Source: Sclerotiophoma versabilis (taxonomy: Eukaryota > Ascomycota > Dothideomycetes > Pleosporales > Didymellaceae). Taken from it: a DNA stretch of 64,000 bases. The position numbers and the translations under genes were made by a program. The notes beneath the pieces were generated by a model. The model saw nothing but the letters and a program-made list of their open reading frames with translations, was not told the DNA's origin and searched no databases. Position 1 is the first letter of the stretch. Every line of letters begins with the position of its first letter. The stretch is from NCBI GenBank assembly GCA_012274445.1, contig JAAROD010000093.1, positions 1,922,001 through 1,986,000 of the forward strand, written 5' to 3'. Below are positions 1 through 9,888 of the stretch, piece after piece.

Positions 1-532
1 CGGTGCCTGCCTGAAGAAGGGGAAGCAGAACGACTGTGGTGAAGTATACAGAGCTGACATCAGTGTTGTAGGTCTGGGCCCAATCCTCGAACGTCTCATT
101 ATCCCAAAGCTTCTGTTTCATTTCCGTTGCCTTCTCTGCATCAGGCTCGGCCTTCCCGCTGCTGATACCAGCTGCGGCAACAAGAAGGTTGATGTACTTT
201 TCTTTTTTTGACAGCTCCTCGTACATCTTCTCAAGATCGGACTTCTTGGTCACATCGCAAGGACTTAGTGCGATGATCTCGCCACCATCCTCAGGATTGT
301 GCGACTTGACAGCCCTCTCAAGGACCTCCTGGCGGCGACTTGTGATGTAGACCCTTGCACCTGTAATCTTGGTTAGTTTCACTTCAGTAAGAAGATATAT
401 GGGAGACCTACCGTTGGCGGCCAATGCTTGTGCAGCCATCAAGCCGATGCCAGAGCCACCACCAGTGACTACGCAGACATAGTCTTTGACTGAAAACAGC
501 TTCGACGCTTTAAGGCTGTGTGTACTCGCCAT
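1..532 (-). CDS. Short-chain dehydrogenase/reductase, 3' end outside window
   Basis: NAD(P)-dependent oxidoreductase of the classical SDR family; substrate unknown. Exon 1 is 532-412, a 51-bp intron (GTAGGT...CAG) covers 361-411, and exon 2 runs from 360 out of the window. The N-terminal Rossmann motif TGGGSGIG follows the start closely, then a DVT segment (residues near 80) and an AAAG segment that correspond to the conserved D-x-x and NAG-like motifs of SDRs. The catalytic Ser-Tyr-x-x-x-Lys lies beyond the edge and cannot be checked. The wording resembles fungal SDRs often labelled RhlG-like 3-oxoacyl-ACP reductase, but that name gives no firm substrate. The start ATG at 532 is the only good one before the Rossmann motif. 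It is divergent from the BCS1-like gene. Confidence 0.85.
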   Translation of the reverse strand, partial: MASTHSLKASKLFSVKDYVCVVTGGGSGIGLMAAQALAANGRSPIYLLTEVKLTKITGARVYITSRRQEVLERAVKSHNPEDGGEIIALSPCDVTKKSDLEKMYEELSKKEKYINLLVAAAGISSGKAEPDAEKATEMKQKLWDNETFEDWAQTYNTDVSSVYFTTVVLLPLLQAGT

Positions 533-1115
533 TCTGTTATTGTTTTCGAGTGAATTCACGTTTTCGAGATCGGATTTCAGTTTAGTACGAAGGGACAGAG
601 CTTTTTATGTGAGAAGAGTCTTTATACTCCTGCATTGCGTAGAGGGGAAATGTTTTTGGTATGACGTACCGACAATGCGTGCATAATAGGTCTCGTTCGT
701 CACCCGTAGTTCGCACCATCCGCAGAACGGCTAGAACTAAACACGCCCGTTGTAACCTAGCTCCCGGGATCCTGGTATCCACTCAGATTATCTCAGCCCC
801 AACGCGTCTCCACGACCTCGACATCTCTACGTGTAGGCGTTGGAAATCGAAAGGGCGGCCTCGTCAGGCGTTGTATATTATTGCATGTTTAGGATTCTTC
901 TTTCACCTTCGTTTCGCGACTGCCGTTGTCTTGTATACCGCTTGTAACAGCTTTCCCTAGTCGCCCTTTCAACTTTTCCAAACTTTTCTTGCGCTTATAG
1001 CACGTGCCCTTCAGCCTTCACGTTGCGGCCTGCCAACGATTGCGACAATATCTCGTATCGCATTCTCTGTATAAAAACACTCTTCTGCTACCGGCTTCTT
1101 ATCTTCTTGTGTAAT
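533..1115. promoter_or_regulatory. Divergent intergenic region, SDR / BCS1-like gene
   Basis: 583 bp between two divergent start codons, so it should hold both promoters. Short open frames exist on both strands but none shows a domain or codon pattern I trust. A CACGTG palindrome lies near 1001 (a generic E-box). An alternative upstream in-frame ATG-less extension of the BCS1-like frame reaches 1023, but the ATG at 1116 is preferred. Confidence 0.45.
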
Positions 1116-3039
1116 ATGGAAACACCAAGGTCAACATCCACCGATCTGGTGGTTTCAGCACCTGTGCGATCCGCCAGCGATCCGCTCGAGACATGGCCTG
1201 AACCAGTCGACACGCCTGGCATCCTCCCACGCCATCTGATCAGGCAAGCATCTTCTCGCCTTCCATTTCTTGAGATCCTGCACCGTTTATTATACCGTCT
1301 GCGACCAGACACCCACAGCGATCTCGACAAAGTCCTGGCGGCAGTAGCACTCTACAGCGCCGCTGTACCTATATACAATCACCTGAAAGATTTCGCTCTA
1401 TGGGCCTTTACTGTCCAGGTTACCATACCAGAGCATGACCCGTAAGTGGGGGTCTTGAATATTGGGGGAACCTCTCTGACTAGTTTCAATAGTGCGGCTA
1501 AGGATGTACTGGCTTGGATGAGTGCCGAAGTCATACAGAACCGCCGCAGCAGGAGTGCCATGATTGTTACTGAGGGGTCACAACAAGACGAGATGAACTA
1601 TGGCCGTCGCCTCATGGTAGGACCATCCGGTAGACTCGGATCTCGCCACATGAAAGGCTCTGTAGAGAATGAGGTGTCCTGCTCGCCTCCCATCGGCTCA
1701 CGAATATTCTGGTAAGTATTTCCGTCACCTCTCTTCTTCGACACCTCTTCCTTTCAATTATTCATACCTCCTAAGTCTTGAATGATTACGCTGATCAAGT
1801 AGGGTTGGCTTCCGCCCATATCTCTTCGATCGCGTAGGAGGTGCAAGGGGTCCAGCGCATCCCGGTATACCCGGGAGTAATAACATCGACGCCAGCGGCA
1901 GACTTCAGAACGCACTCACCATCACCACACTGGGCTGGAATCTAGAACCTTTAAGGAATTTCGTGGTCAAATGCCATGAATGGAAGAAGGCCAACATGAC
2001 CGGCACGACAACTGTGTATTTTGCTGGAGGCAGTACCTATGATTACGGCGGTGGCCAGTGGCAGTCTATTAGCAAGCCTGTGCGGAAGCTCGATACCATT
2101 GACATGGAAGAGAGCATGAAGCTGGACCTTGTGCGGGATGCTGAGTACTACTACAGCGAGCAGTCGTAAGTGACACTGTACGCCTTTGAAACACCTGTAT
2201 AGCAATGCTGACTCTTTAGGAAACAATTTTTCGCAGACTGTGGTATCCCCTATCGACGTGGTTATCTTTTCCATGGTCCGCCTGGCACAGGTAAAACATC
2301 CTTCAGTGCTGCTCTCGCGGGCCACTTAGGCTGCGACATCTACCACATTAACCTGGCGTCTGGCGATATCACCGACGGTAAATTGCATAATCTATTCCTG
2401 GGTCTGCCGCAGAAGTGTGTCGTGGTCATAGAAGACATCGACTCAGCTGGTATCGGACGCGAGGTCACAACGGAGCAGAAAGAGGAGGCGGCGGATGTAG
2501 ATCTCGCCGAATCGCTGATGCCTCCACAATTCAGAGGGAGAGGCAGGCGGCCGGCTAATCAAAAAGGACGCAGTCTCATCACCCTTAGCGGTCTTCTTAA
2601 TGCCATCGACGGAAACGCTTCGCAGGAAGGCCGACTCCTTATCTTGACATCAAACAATCCCGATGCTCTGGATGCGGCGCTTACGCGACCAGGCCGCATC
2701 GATAAGAAGGTTTACTTCGGCAACATGAACAAGTCTGCGGGAAAGAGCATATTCATGCGCCTCATCGGCCGTTCAGCGCTTGCCCACGACGCTGTCTTCT
2801 CGATGGCATACATCGAGGAATGCGCGGCTGAATTCGCGGAGAAGGTACCTGCACATACGTTCACACCTGCGCAGGTCCAGAATTTCCTGCAAGGTTGTCG
2901 TGGCGATCCGATCAAGGCACTCGCCGACATTGACGGTTGGGTCGCAGAGAACCGTCCCACAGCCACCGGGATGTCGTCTAGTCCTGTATCGAACGCTACA
3001 ATGGTGGAGGCTGAGGAGGGTGAGCATGAGGCTATCTAG
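1116..3039 (+). CDS. BCS1-like AAA ATPase
   Basis: AAA+ ATPase of the mitochondrial BCS1 family, 575 aa. Exons: 1116-1441, 1493-1711, 1803-2165 and 2220-3039; introns of 51, 91 and 54 bp all keep frame. The first half (about residues 60-290) matches the layout of the BCS1 N-terminal domain. The AAA module has Walker A GPPGTGKT at residues 322-329, Walker B with VVVIEDID at 370-377 and a TRPGRID arginine-finger/sensor segment. Family role: BCS1 proper inserts the Rieske protein into respiratory complex III. Filamentous fungi, however, carry many diverged paralogues of unknown substrate, and this one has a charged insertion rich in E, R and G after Walker B, as those paralogues do. I would therefore not equate it with yeast Bcs1. 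A transmembrane segment near residues 85-100 is plausible. Confidence 0.88.
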
Positions 3040-4131
3040 ACAAAATAGTCCGGAGCACACACATCAACGCGTGGACTGCTGGAAGCATTCGTTTTGGTTA
3101 AGCAAGGCTGTGGTCTATTTTATGAGAGATTCGGTATTATTGCATGTACACACAAGGTTACATGAGCGAACAAATGGTCGCATCGCAGAGTATGATCAGA
3201 TACATATTTCTAAATACTCTCATACTCACTCTCAATATTGCATCCCCACAAGACAACGCCGAAGATTCACGGCGTTGAAAATCACTCTTGAGTGAACTCC
3301 TGACACGAGTCCTATGCGTTCCTATCGGACTAACCTGCGAAGTTCGTCGGTACAATCGGCCGAAGCGGTCGAACGGTCGCTCCCTAGTCGGCCGATTTCC
3401 CGGCAGTGATCAACACAAATCATCTTGTTGCCAGATGAGGTATATAAGTGTGCATGCCAAAGGCGAGATTATCGGCCGAACGAAGGGGCAGTCGTTTGAT
3501 AGGCGCATATGAGTCGCAAAGCCTGCGAGTATGTATTGAGTCTCGATCATGCATGCCCGTGACGAGACAACGAAAAAGATCCGAACAATCAGAAGCCCAG
3601 CGTTGCATATCTGCTAGCAGGGTCGCGAAATAGTGCAAGCGTTTGAGAGAGATCAGTTGGGCCATCTTGATTTTGGGGCTCCGTCTCACGAGCAGTGAAC
3701 ATGCTTGAATAGGTAGGAGAGAGACTGCTGTCGACCACGGTTGACCGATTCGGTGAAACCGGCCGGACCAAGGGCAGCCATTACTCTTACACCCTTTCGC
3801 GCAACAACAATGTCAGATGTACGTCTTCTCGTGCTCGCGTCAAGATTTGGGGACGCGTGCTACTTTATTGGAACAAGTAGAGACGTACGAGAGATGCCAG
3901 GTGGGAATGGACATGCCATTAGGTATCTGACTGACAACGAGAACAACGAGAAGCTGACGTACGGCAAAACCTTGGCACATACACATGCAAGGGGTAATGA
4001 TGCAGTTGCAAACAGTATCTCCTCGGGAGATGGGCGTCGCAAAAAGAAGAGGGAACTACAACGTGTAATTTTCCCATCTGGCCAGAAAAGACTTTCTTCG
4101 CCCAGTAGATGACATGAGCCAAAAAAGAAAC
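3040..4131. other. Intergenic region with three TCGGCCGA palindromes
   Basis: No supportable gene in 1.09 kb. The 8-mer palindrome TCGGCCGA occurs at 3356-3363, 3388-3395 and 3472-3479, with a TATATAAG box at about 3441 between the second and third copy. CGG/CCG half-sites are the type bound by Zn2Cys6 regulators, but here they abut without a spacer. No convincing open frame follows downstream. Confidence 0.35.
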
Positions 4132-4213
4132 TTCCGTCACGGGGAATCGAACCCCGGCCACATCGGCACTTGCTAATGAGAGCGATGTATCCTAGCCACT
4201 AGACCATAACGGA
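4132..4213 (-). tRNA. tRNA-Glu(CTC) with a 10-nt intron
   Basis: Reading the minus strand, the acceptor stem pairs TCCGTTA with TGACGGA (seven pairs, one G-T). The T arm is CCGGGG-TTCGATT-CCCCG, and a five-pair anticodon stem CATCG/CGATG encloses a 17-nt loop. Taking seven as the mature loop places CTC as anticodon followed by A37, then a 10-nt intron at the canonical 37/38 position. Mature length 72 nt plus CCA. A run of T follows the 3' end on the minus strand (complement of AAAAAAG at about 4121-4127), as expected for a Pol III terminator. The D arm resembles eukaryotic tRNA-Glu. Confidence 0.93.
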
Positions 4214-5519
4214 TATTGTTTGATGGAAGGAGTGGAACGTATAAAATTCATAATCCAAAAAAATGCAAAGCGTGCGCTGAATGGGTGAAATCTCACTAAT
4301 ACCAGCCACCCGCCAGGCTCATATGTTTGCAGGTCCTTTTAGAGTACATGACTATTCTACCTCAAGCGAGACCGCCGTCCCGTTTGCTGCGGATACCCTA
4401 CGACGAACTTCTGAAGACATTCTAGGATGCAGTCACAGTATCCCAGAATCTGGGGTAGTGTTGTCTATAGGCCGATGGCCCTCATATCATCCAAAGCTAA
4501 AAGTAAAACTGGGAACGTGAATCCAGATGGATGGGTGTCGTCCACAGCCATTCTATCGTCACTATTCCAGCAGCTGCAAGCCCTAATGTTTGCGAGGGCT
4601 TGTTTGATCATTGAAGTCTCAGCGAAATACCTCAACTCCAAGAACATAGAGCAGCACGAAGTATTTAAGCGAGGGCGGGATTACATAGCTACTCGCCTAC
4701 GAAACAGAAGGACATGAGGTTATATCAACTCATCTCACTGCAGGTGTGCTTGCGGAACGTGCCTGGGCTTGCTAGGAGGAATCTTATCGTCTCAAATCTT
4801 GCGTTGGAAAAAAAAGAGCGTATTTTCAGGGAATTTTGACAACAGTCCCATCCTCAGAACATTATCCAATACCTCAACAGCTGTCTTGCTTAATTTGACA
4901 CTGCCGTGTTCACGGATCGATAATCTCAGCAAAAACAATAGGTCGTTCTATCTTCCTACCTTTGGTATCATGAGATACTGCATAATAACTATTTGCAACG
5001 AAAGTGGTTCTACGGCCGAGATCGTCTTTCCGCCATTTCAGGTCTGCCAAAACTTCTTCATGGCGATACAAACATGAACTGTCTGGCTGATCCGAGGAAG
5101 GAGAGACTTCAACTCGGCATGTTCTAGAGTGCTATAGACCGTGTGCCCCGCTCAACGGCCAATGTGTGCAACAGTGACTATAGAGAAATCCCTTGGCGTA
5201 CATTCCTAGCTGTAGGAGTTTAAGAGATGCCCTGTTGGCCTTGTATCATGTTTTCGAACAAGGAAGATGTGGGGGTCGGATAGCATTGAAAGAAAGGAGT
5301 GCATTATTCATGATAGAATAATTCTATCTAGGTCATAAGGAAGGTCATACCACTTGAAATGGTGTCATAATTACAAAGAAGCCCTATAACATCCACTTGA
5401 ACTATGTTTCAAGTCCAATCCATACCTCTTCGAGGTCTACCAAGGCTCACTTGCACATGATGCTTCGCGGAGAAGTCGATGATGCCAAGGCCTAGTGTCG
5501 CACACAAATAATCATATGC
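4214..5519. other. Intergenic region, no gene recognised
   Basis: About 1.3 kb downstream of the But2-domain gene. Open frames of 80-100 codons exist on the plus strand (4281-4717) but they overlap one another, lack family signatures and have no splice-extended continuation that I could find. Confidence 0.4.
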
Positions 5520-6674
5520 TTAGCACTGGCGGACATACAAGCCAATGGGGCTAGGGTTATAATCCTGGAAGTAGTCGAGAGCGAAATCTCCCTCACTGCA
5601 AATCTCGTAGCTGACGGTCTGGCCAGCAGCGCAGTCACCAGAGGTGATCATGTATGAGTTGCCAGGGGCGACGGTCATGGAAGTGAGGTCAGACTCCTTG
5701 CCTGGCTGGTTAGCGTAAGTAGTCTGCTGGCTAGCAGGACCCTTGAGCTTGGTGAAGTCGACCTTGCCGGAGCCGGAGACGGTGAATGAAGAGGTCTCGA
5801 GATCCTTCTGTTCAGGGAATAGGAAGACGACGGAGCAAGTCTTGCCAGAATAGGACGTAGGAATGTCGAAATTGAAGATCGAACAGGTGTGGCTGTTCAC
5901 CTTTCCGTTGTAGGAGGTACCGAAAGCCTTGGAAGACTGCTGGGAGTCAACAGGGATGATCAGGTGGGGGTACTGGTAGGCGCCGTTCAGGTCAGTGGGG
6001 CACTTGTTGCCGGACTGAGCGGGAGCGGAAGGGGCGGGAGCAGGAGCGCTCTGGGCGGGAGCAGAAGGCTTAGGAGCAGGAGCAGAAGGCTTAGGAGCAG
6101 GCTGGCTCTGAGCAGGATAGCTCTGTGCGGGCTGAGATGGCTGAGGGGCGACAGAGCTCTTTGCAGGCTGCGAAGGCTGGGGTGCAGCAGTGCTCTTAGC
6201 AGGCTGCGAAGCAGCAGGTGCGCTCGGCTGTCCAGAGCCTGCTCCACAAGACCCAGCAGAGCTCAAAGAGATCTCGACACACTTGTCCTGGCCAGCTACG
6301 GGCGAAGTGTAGACATTGTACTCGGTGTCGGAAGCAGGGCAAGCGTAAAACTTGGAGCTACCGTTGTAGGTGACGGATCCGTTGGAACCAATGGCAAAGC
6401 CTGTGGTAGGGCTAGCACCAGCATCGCACTGGAATTGTGTCGTGGGAGGGGTAAGGATGCAGCCACGGCCGTTCGAGTCGGTGAAACCACCGTTGCTCAA
6501 GCAATAGCAGCCGGTAGCGTGACCACCTCCGACACGGTTCTGGCCGTCGCTGAGTTGGCCCAGGATTCCTGACTGACCACCGGAAGCCTGCAGCTGGACA
6601 CACTGTGATGCCTCACGGGCAACGAGAGCATTGGCACCAAGGCCGAACGCAACTTGAGCGAAAGCGTACTTCAT
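5520..6674 (-). CDS. Secreted But2-domain protein
   Basis: Single-exon gene, 384 aa. The start at 6674 is chosen because it directly yields a signal peptide (MKYAFAQVAFGLGANALVA, cleavage near residue 19); the open frame reaches 19 codons further upstream. A cysteine-containing N-terminal region (about 25-165) is followed by a long linker rich in Pro, Ala, Ser and Gln made of imperfect PSQPAKS/PKPSAPA-type units (about 170-245). The C-terminal domain runs from CPTDLNG to the end and has the conserved features of the fungal But2 C-terminal family (YPHLIIPVD near its start, CSVVFLFP, a final YVRQC). Family knowledge: such proteins are extracellular or wall-associated, and the name comes from fission yeast Uba3-binding But2; biochemical function is unknown. 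The last residue is Cys and no GPI signal is obvious. Confidence 0.85.
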   Translation of the reverse strand: MKYAFAQVAFGLGANALVAREASQCVQLQASGGQSGILGQLSDGQNRVGGGHATGCYCLSNGGFTDSNGRGCILTPPTTQFQCDAGASPTTGFAIGSNGSVTYNGSSKFYACPASDTEYNVYTSPVAGQDKCVEISLSSAGSCGAGSGQPSAPAASQPAKSTAAPQPSQPAKSSVAPQPSQPAQSYPAQSQPAPKPSAPAPKPSAPAQSAPAPAPSAPAQSGNKCPTDLNGAYQYPHLIIPVDSQQSSKAFGTSYNGKVNSHTCSIFNFDIPTSYSGKTCSVVFLFPEQKDLETSSFTVSGSGKVDFTKLKGPASQQTTYANQPGKESDLTSMTVAPGNSYMITSGDCAAGQTVSYEICSEGDFALDYFQDYNPSPIGLYVRQC

Positions 6675-6714
6675 CTTAATGAGAATCGAACGACTGTAAG
6701 ATGGAAAGATGAGG

Positions 6715-7206
6715 TTAAAGGTGTCTCTCAATTTCGAGCGAGTAAATGTCTCTTATAGATGATGGGAAACTACACATGCTCGAATCGATGACATCGATTC
6801 CAGCTCTAGTACCCACCCCAACAGCCCACAGTACGATTAGAGTGCTTGGTGTTGAAATCACTGCAAGCGTAGCATGTCCGTCAACCGACTTACCGATAAT
6901 GATGATATCAAGCAGCACAAGCTTAAAACTTGCAAGCAATCGGAGCTTGGACGTGGGGTCAAGCACCGTCGTTCCTGGTATTGGTAGGCGGGTCTCGCTG
7001 GGAAAGGGAAATTGTCGCAGCCACGTAACAGTATCCGCTCGCATTGGTCGTTCAAGCGAAAATTCCCCAGAGTTTTTTGACGCCAAAGCCGTTAGCCAGA
7101 TGATCACCATCAGGCCTAGGATTTGACGTAGACAGATAGACAGGAACATTACTATAAGCGCAACCTTAGATCGCAGCAGCCGGCCGATCAGGTTTTCCAA
7201 ATTCAT
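6715..7206 (-). CDS. Uncertain ORF, 163 codons, hydrophobic
   Basis: ATG-started frame ending 40 bp upstream of the But2 gene start, same strand. It has a strongly hydrophobic stretch at about residues 13-42 and two weaker ones near 95-110 and 125-140, so it could be a small membrane protein. I recognise no family. An in-frame GTAAGT near codon 105 could be a splice donor, with CAG acceptors 30-odd bases later, which would alter the C terminus. The opposite strand is also open over most of the stretch (126 codons), which lowers confidence that either is coding. It may instead be promoter or 5' leader sequence of the But2 gene. Confidence 0.25.
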   Translation of the reverse strand: MNLENLIGRLLRSKVALIVMFLSICLRQILGLMVIIWLTALASKNSGEFSLERPMRADTVTWLRQFPFPSETRLPIPGTTVLDPTSKLRLLASFKLVLLDIIIIGKSVDGHATLAVISTPSTLIVLWAVGVGTRAGIDVIDSSMCSFPSSIRDIYSLEIERHL

Positions 7207-9169
7207 GGAGATGTATCCTTCTCTTCATACCAGTTACTTATGCATGCCAAACACAATATCATGGATTGTAATCGTAGGCCGATCAGAACTCCGTTCTTCG
7301 CCCACTCTGCATACTATCAAGCCGCCATAGTTTAGGATGCTATGTCTCCCAACTCTTTATGTGGTAATACCTAGGCAGAACGATCGAACGACCCACAAAT
7401 CGGTCCAGCACGCGTGGCAAAAGCGGGTGAGGCGGTTTGTTCTCAATTTAGAACATCTCAAGGTCCGACGGCTCCGACGTACGTATGAGTGATGAGGGAT
7501 TAAGCTTTCCGTAAGGCGCTAAAGTCTGTCACCCCAGAATCTGGTCGATCAGAATAAAGTGTGGAGTGAGCTCCGGAAATGATGCAAGTCACGTGCCATC
7601 AGGTAGACTCGTCGTATCAGAGAAGTGGGGCTGGAGAGGTGGCCCGCAGGACAGACTTGTTGAGCGGACGAACGAAGAAGAATAATGCCATTGATGTTGC
7701 GCAAATCGATGGAGAAACCTGGAGCCGATTGTGCCGGGACTGTTCGTAGCGTTCGGCAGAACAACAAGTAGCTGAGATCATCATCATGGCTAGTGGCAGA
7801 CATCCACCCGACCGGTTATCCGGAATCATTTACGAGGCTATGGTATACGAAATGTCCGTCAACATGATAGCAGTCAGCTCCAGTAGGGTTCTACCTTCGT
7901 TGGGCTGTTTATACTGGTGCATCTCTCTGCTGAACTGTGTGATTTCTGAAATCGGAGGTCCAGGAAGGCACAGGATCGCATAATAATTTGTTCATTCACT
8001 TCGTGCAACCGACCCGTAGTTCATAGCTCTTTCCTCTGAAATATTTGCTCACACAGTCATGGTGAAGATCATTTTGTGTGATCGTTAAAAAGGTCTGAGG
8101 CGACCATCGATACCTTCGAGGTTTGATGGCTGGCTGCAAGCATGGTCCATGCAAGGAAAGTTGAACGACGTCGAGGTCGTGTTCTGATGAGCATCTGGAT
8201 GGTTCCTTGCTGCTATGCACGAGGTTCATACATAGCAGTCACGTATGGCCTATTCAAGGTCGTGACGTACGCTGTCTAATCGTGTTCAAACGAGGTCATT
8301 AAGCACAGGAAGTACGTTCAAATGGTATCCCGTAAATGCCACGTCTGAAGCACTAGGTCGCTTGTTGGAAGAATAACTGGTGTTTGGGAAACAGTGAACC
8401 GCAACGTCAGGTTGTGTGATTAATAATTCGGTGCCGATGGGGCTTTGATGATGTCAGCGCCCCCCAACTCAGGCCTCCTGCACCCAACGCCCGCCTTCGC
8501 AGGTACTGTAATTGTAGATAGTCCTGATCATCAATCTCATTAGCCTCATGTTAGGAATCGGTGTCACACCCCTCTAGTATGGGCTCTTCGATGCCACAGT
8601 TTAACATGTTGTATGAGCGTTATGTGAAAAATTGATTCGCAACGAATTATTGCACAGCCTACCGTAATGGGGGCAAGCGAGGTTGTATGACGCCACGGAA
8701 AACACCGGCACCGCGGAAAAGGGGACGAACACACGCAGCGACTCTCGATAACGTTCTAATCGCTTTTAAATCATAAGCATTGTTCTAGGCTAAGCCGAGA
8801 TATTGACCAAATCTGCTGCCGGTAATTAAGACGAGATCGCATCTCAGCCCCAATCAGCACTACGGGGAGGCTTGCACAGCCTCGCATGGCGCCAACCCCA
8901 AGACGACCATGCCTTGCCCTAGTGCACACCACCTTAGACCTGCGATGGATGAACTATGACTGAACAAGACCCGGAGACGCTGCTAACAGCCTTGCAAACA
9001 ATTGATGGCGTTCTAGTAATAGGCAGATGATACTCTGACTGGATCATGTGCTGTGCCTACCTTGCAGAAAGGGGGTCAAGCTGAGCTGCTTGCAAGTACA
9101 TATCTGCCATGCTTCTCGTTGCAGTCCTTCCTAAGCTATACCCTTCAAACCAACAAAGCAGCGGCCAGA
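7207..9169. other. Intergenic region, no gene recognised
   Basis: Nearly 2 kb upstream of the SnoaL-like gene. Only short overlapping frames without signatures. The last few hundred bases before 9170 serve as promoter of the downstream gene; I see no clear TATA box. Confidence 0.4.
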
Positions 9170-9790
9170 ATGCGTCTTGCCGTCTTGCACTCCGTTTTAT
9201 CAGCTCTTTGGATTGGCCTCGCCAGCGCCGCCAGTTCAATTCCTGAACTTCCCGCATCATGCCCTCAAATTCTGCCCGCTCCGGCTGCTGCATCTCTCCC
9301 TAACTATTTCCTCCCTAAGCCCATCAAAGATTCTCAACTTGATGATATCGAAACGATCCGGCAAACGCTGCACTTCTACGCTCTCATTCTCGATAGCAAG
9401 GCTTTTCCTCTACTCGATCGAGTCTTTGCGCCCACAGCCACAGCCAACTACTCTGGGCTTGCTGGTATCTTTGAAGGCCTCCCTGCTATTCAGACATTCC
9501 TGTCAGGTTCTCTTGCGGCATACTCAAAGACGCAGCATCTGATTGGCAATCACATCATCGATGTGTGCGCGTCCAAAACTGCGGTGAGCCAGACGTACTT
9601 CCAGGCTACGCATTTCCCAAACACGACGGAGGGTATATTTACGGCGTACGTTACGCATCAGGACGTTTGGGAGAAGAGTAAAGATGGGTGGAGGATTGTG
9701 TACAGCAACTTTGGGATTACAGTAAGTCTGCCTCGGCTGGAAAGATGATTTTTGGTATGCATGCTGACGGTGATGTAGGGGCGGCGTTGA
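9170..9790 (+). CDS. Secreted SnoaL-like (NTF2-fold) protein
   Basis: 187 aa in the spliced model: exon 9170-9721, intron 9722-9778 (GTAAGT donor, CTGAC branch near 9764, TAG acceptor), exon 9779-9790 adding Gly-Arg-Arg and stop. Without splicing the frame would end at 9748 with a slightly different tail; the strong splice signals favour the intron. Start 9170 gives a clean signal peptide (MRLAVLHSVLSALWIGLASA). The body follows the SnoaL-like pattern: helix with TIRQTLHFYALILDSK, an LDRVFAPTATANYSG segment, then strands ending in a WRIVYSNFGI-type closing strand. Two N-glycosylation sequons (NYS, NTT) fit secretion. SnoaL-fold proteins include polyketide cyclases, dehydratases and non-enzymatic members; the activity cannot be told from sequence alone. 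Confidence 0.8.
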
Positions 9791-9888
9791 GCATGATTTG
9801 TAAGATGAAGTGCATGCATTGTTTCTTTCTAAGAGATTTAGCGCTGATAGAAAGACAATACAGGGCCTGCATCTCTACTCTCTCTCTT

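Noticed and set aside
5889..6572. Plus-strand open frame of 227 codons opposite the But2-domain gene
   Set aside because: It is the shadow of the repetitive, stop-poor coding strand; composition (Arg/Leu/Gly runs) mirrors the Pro/Ala/Ser linker, and no family pattern exists.
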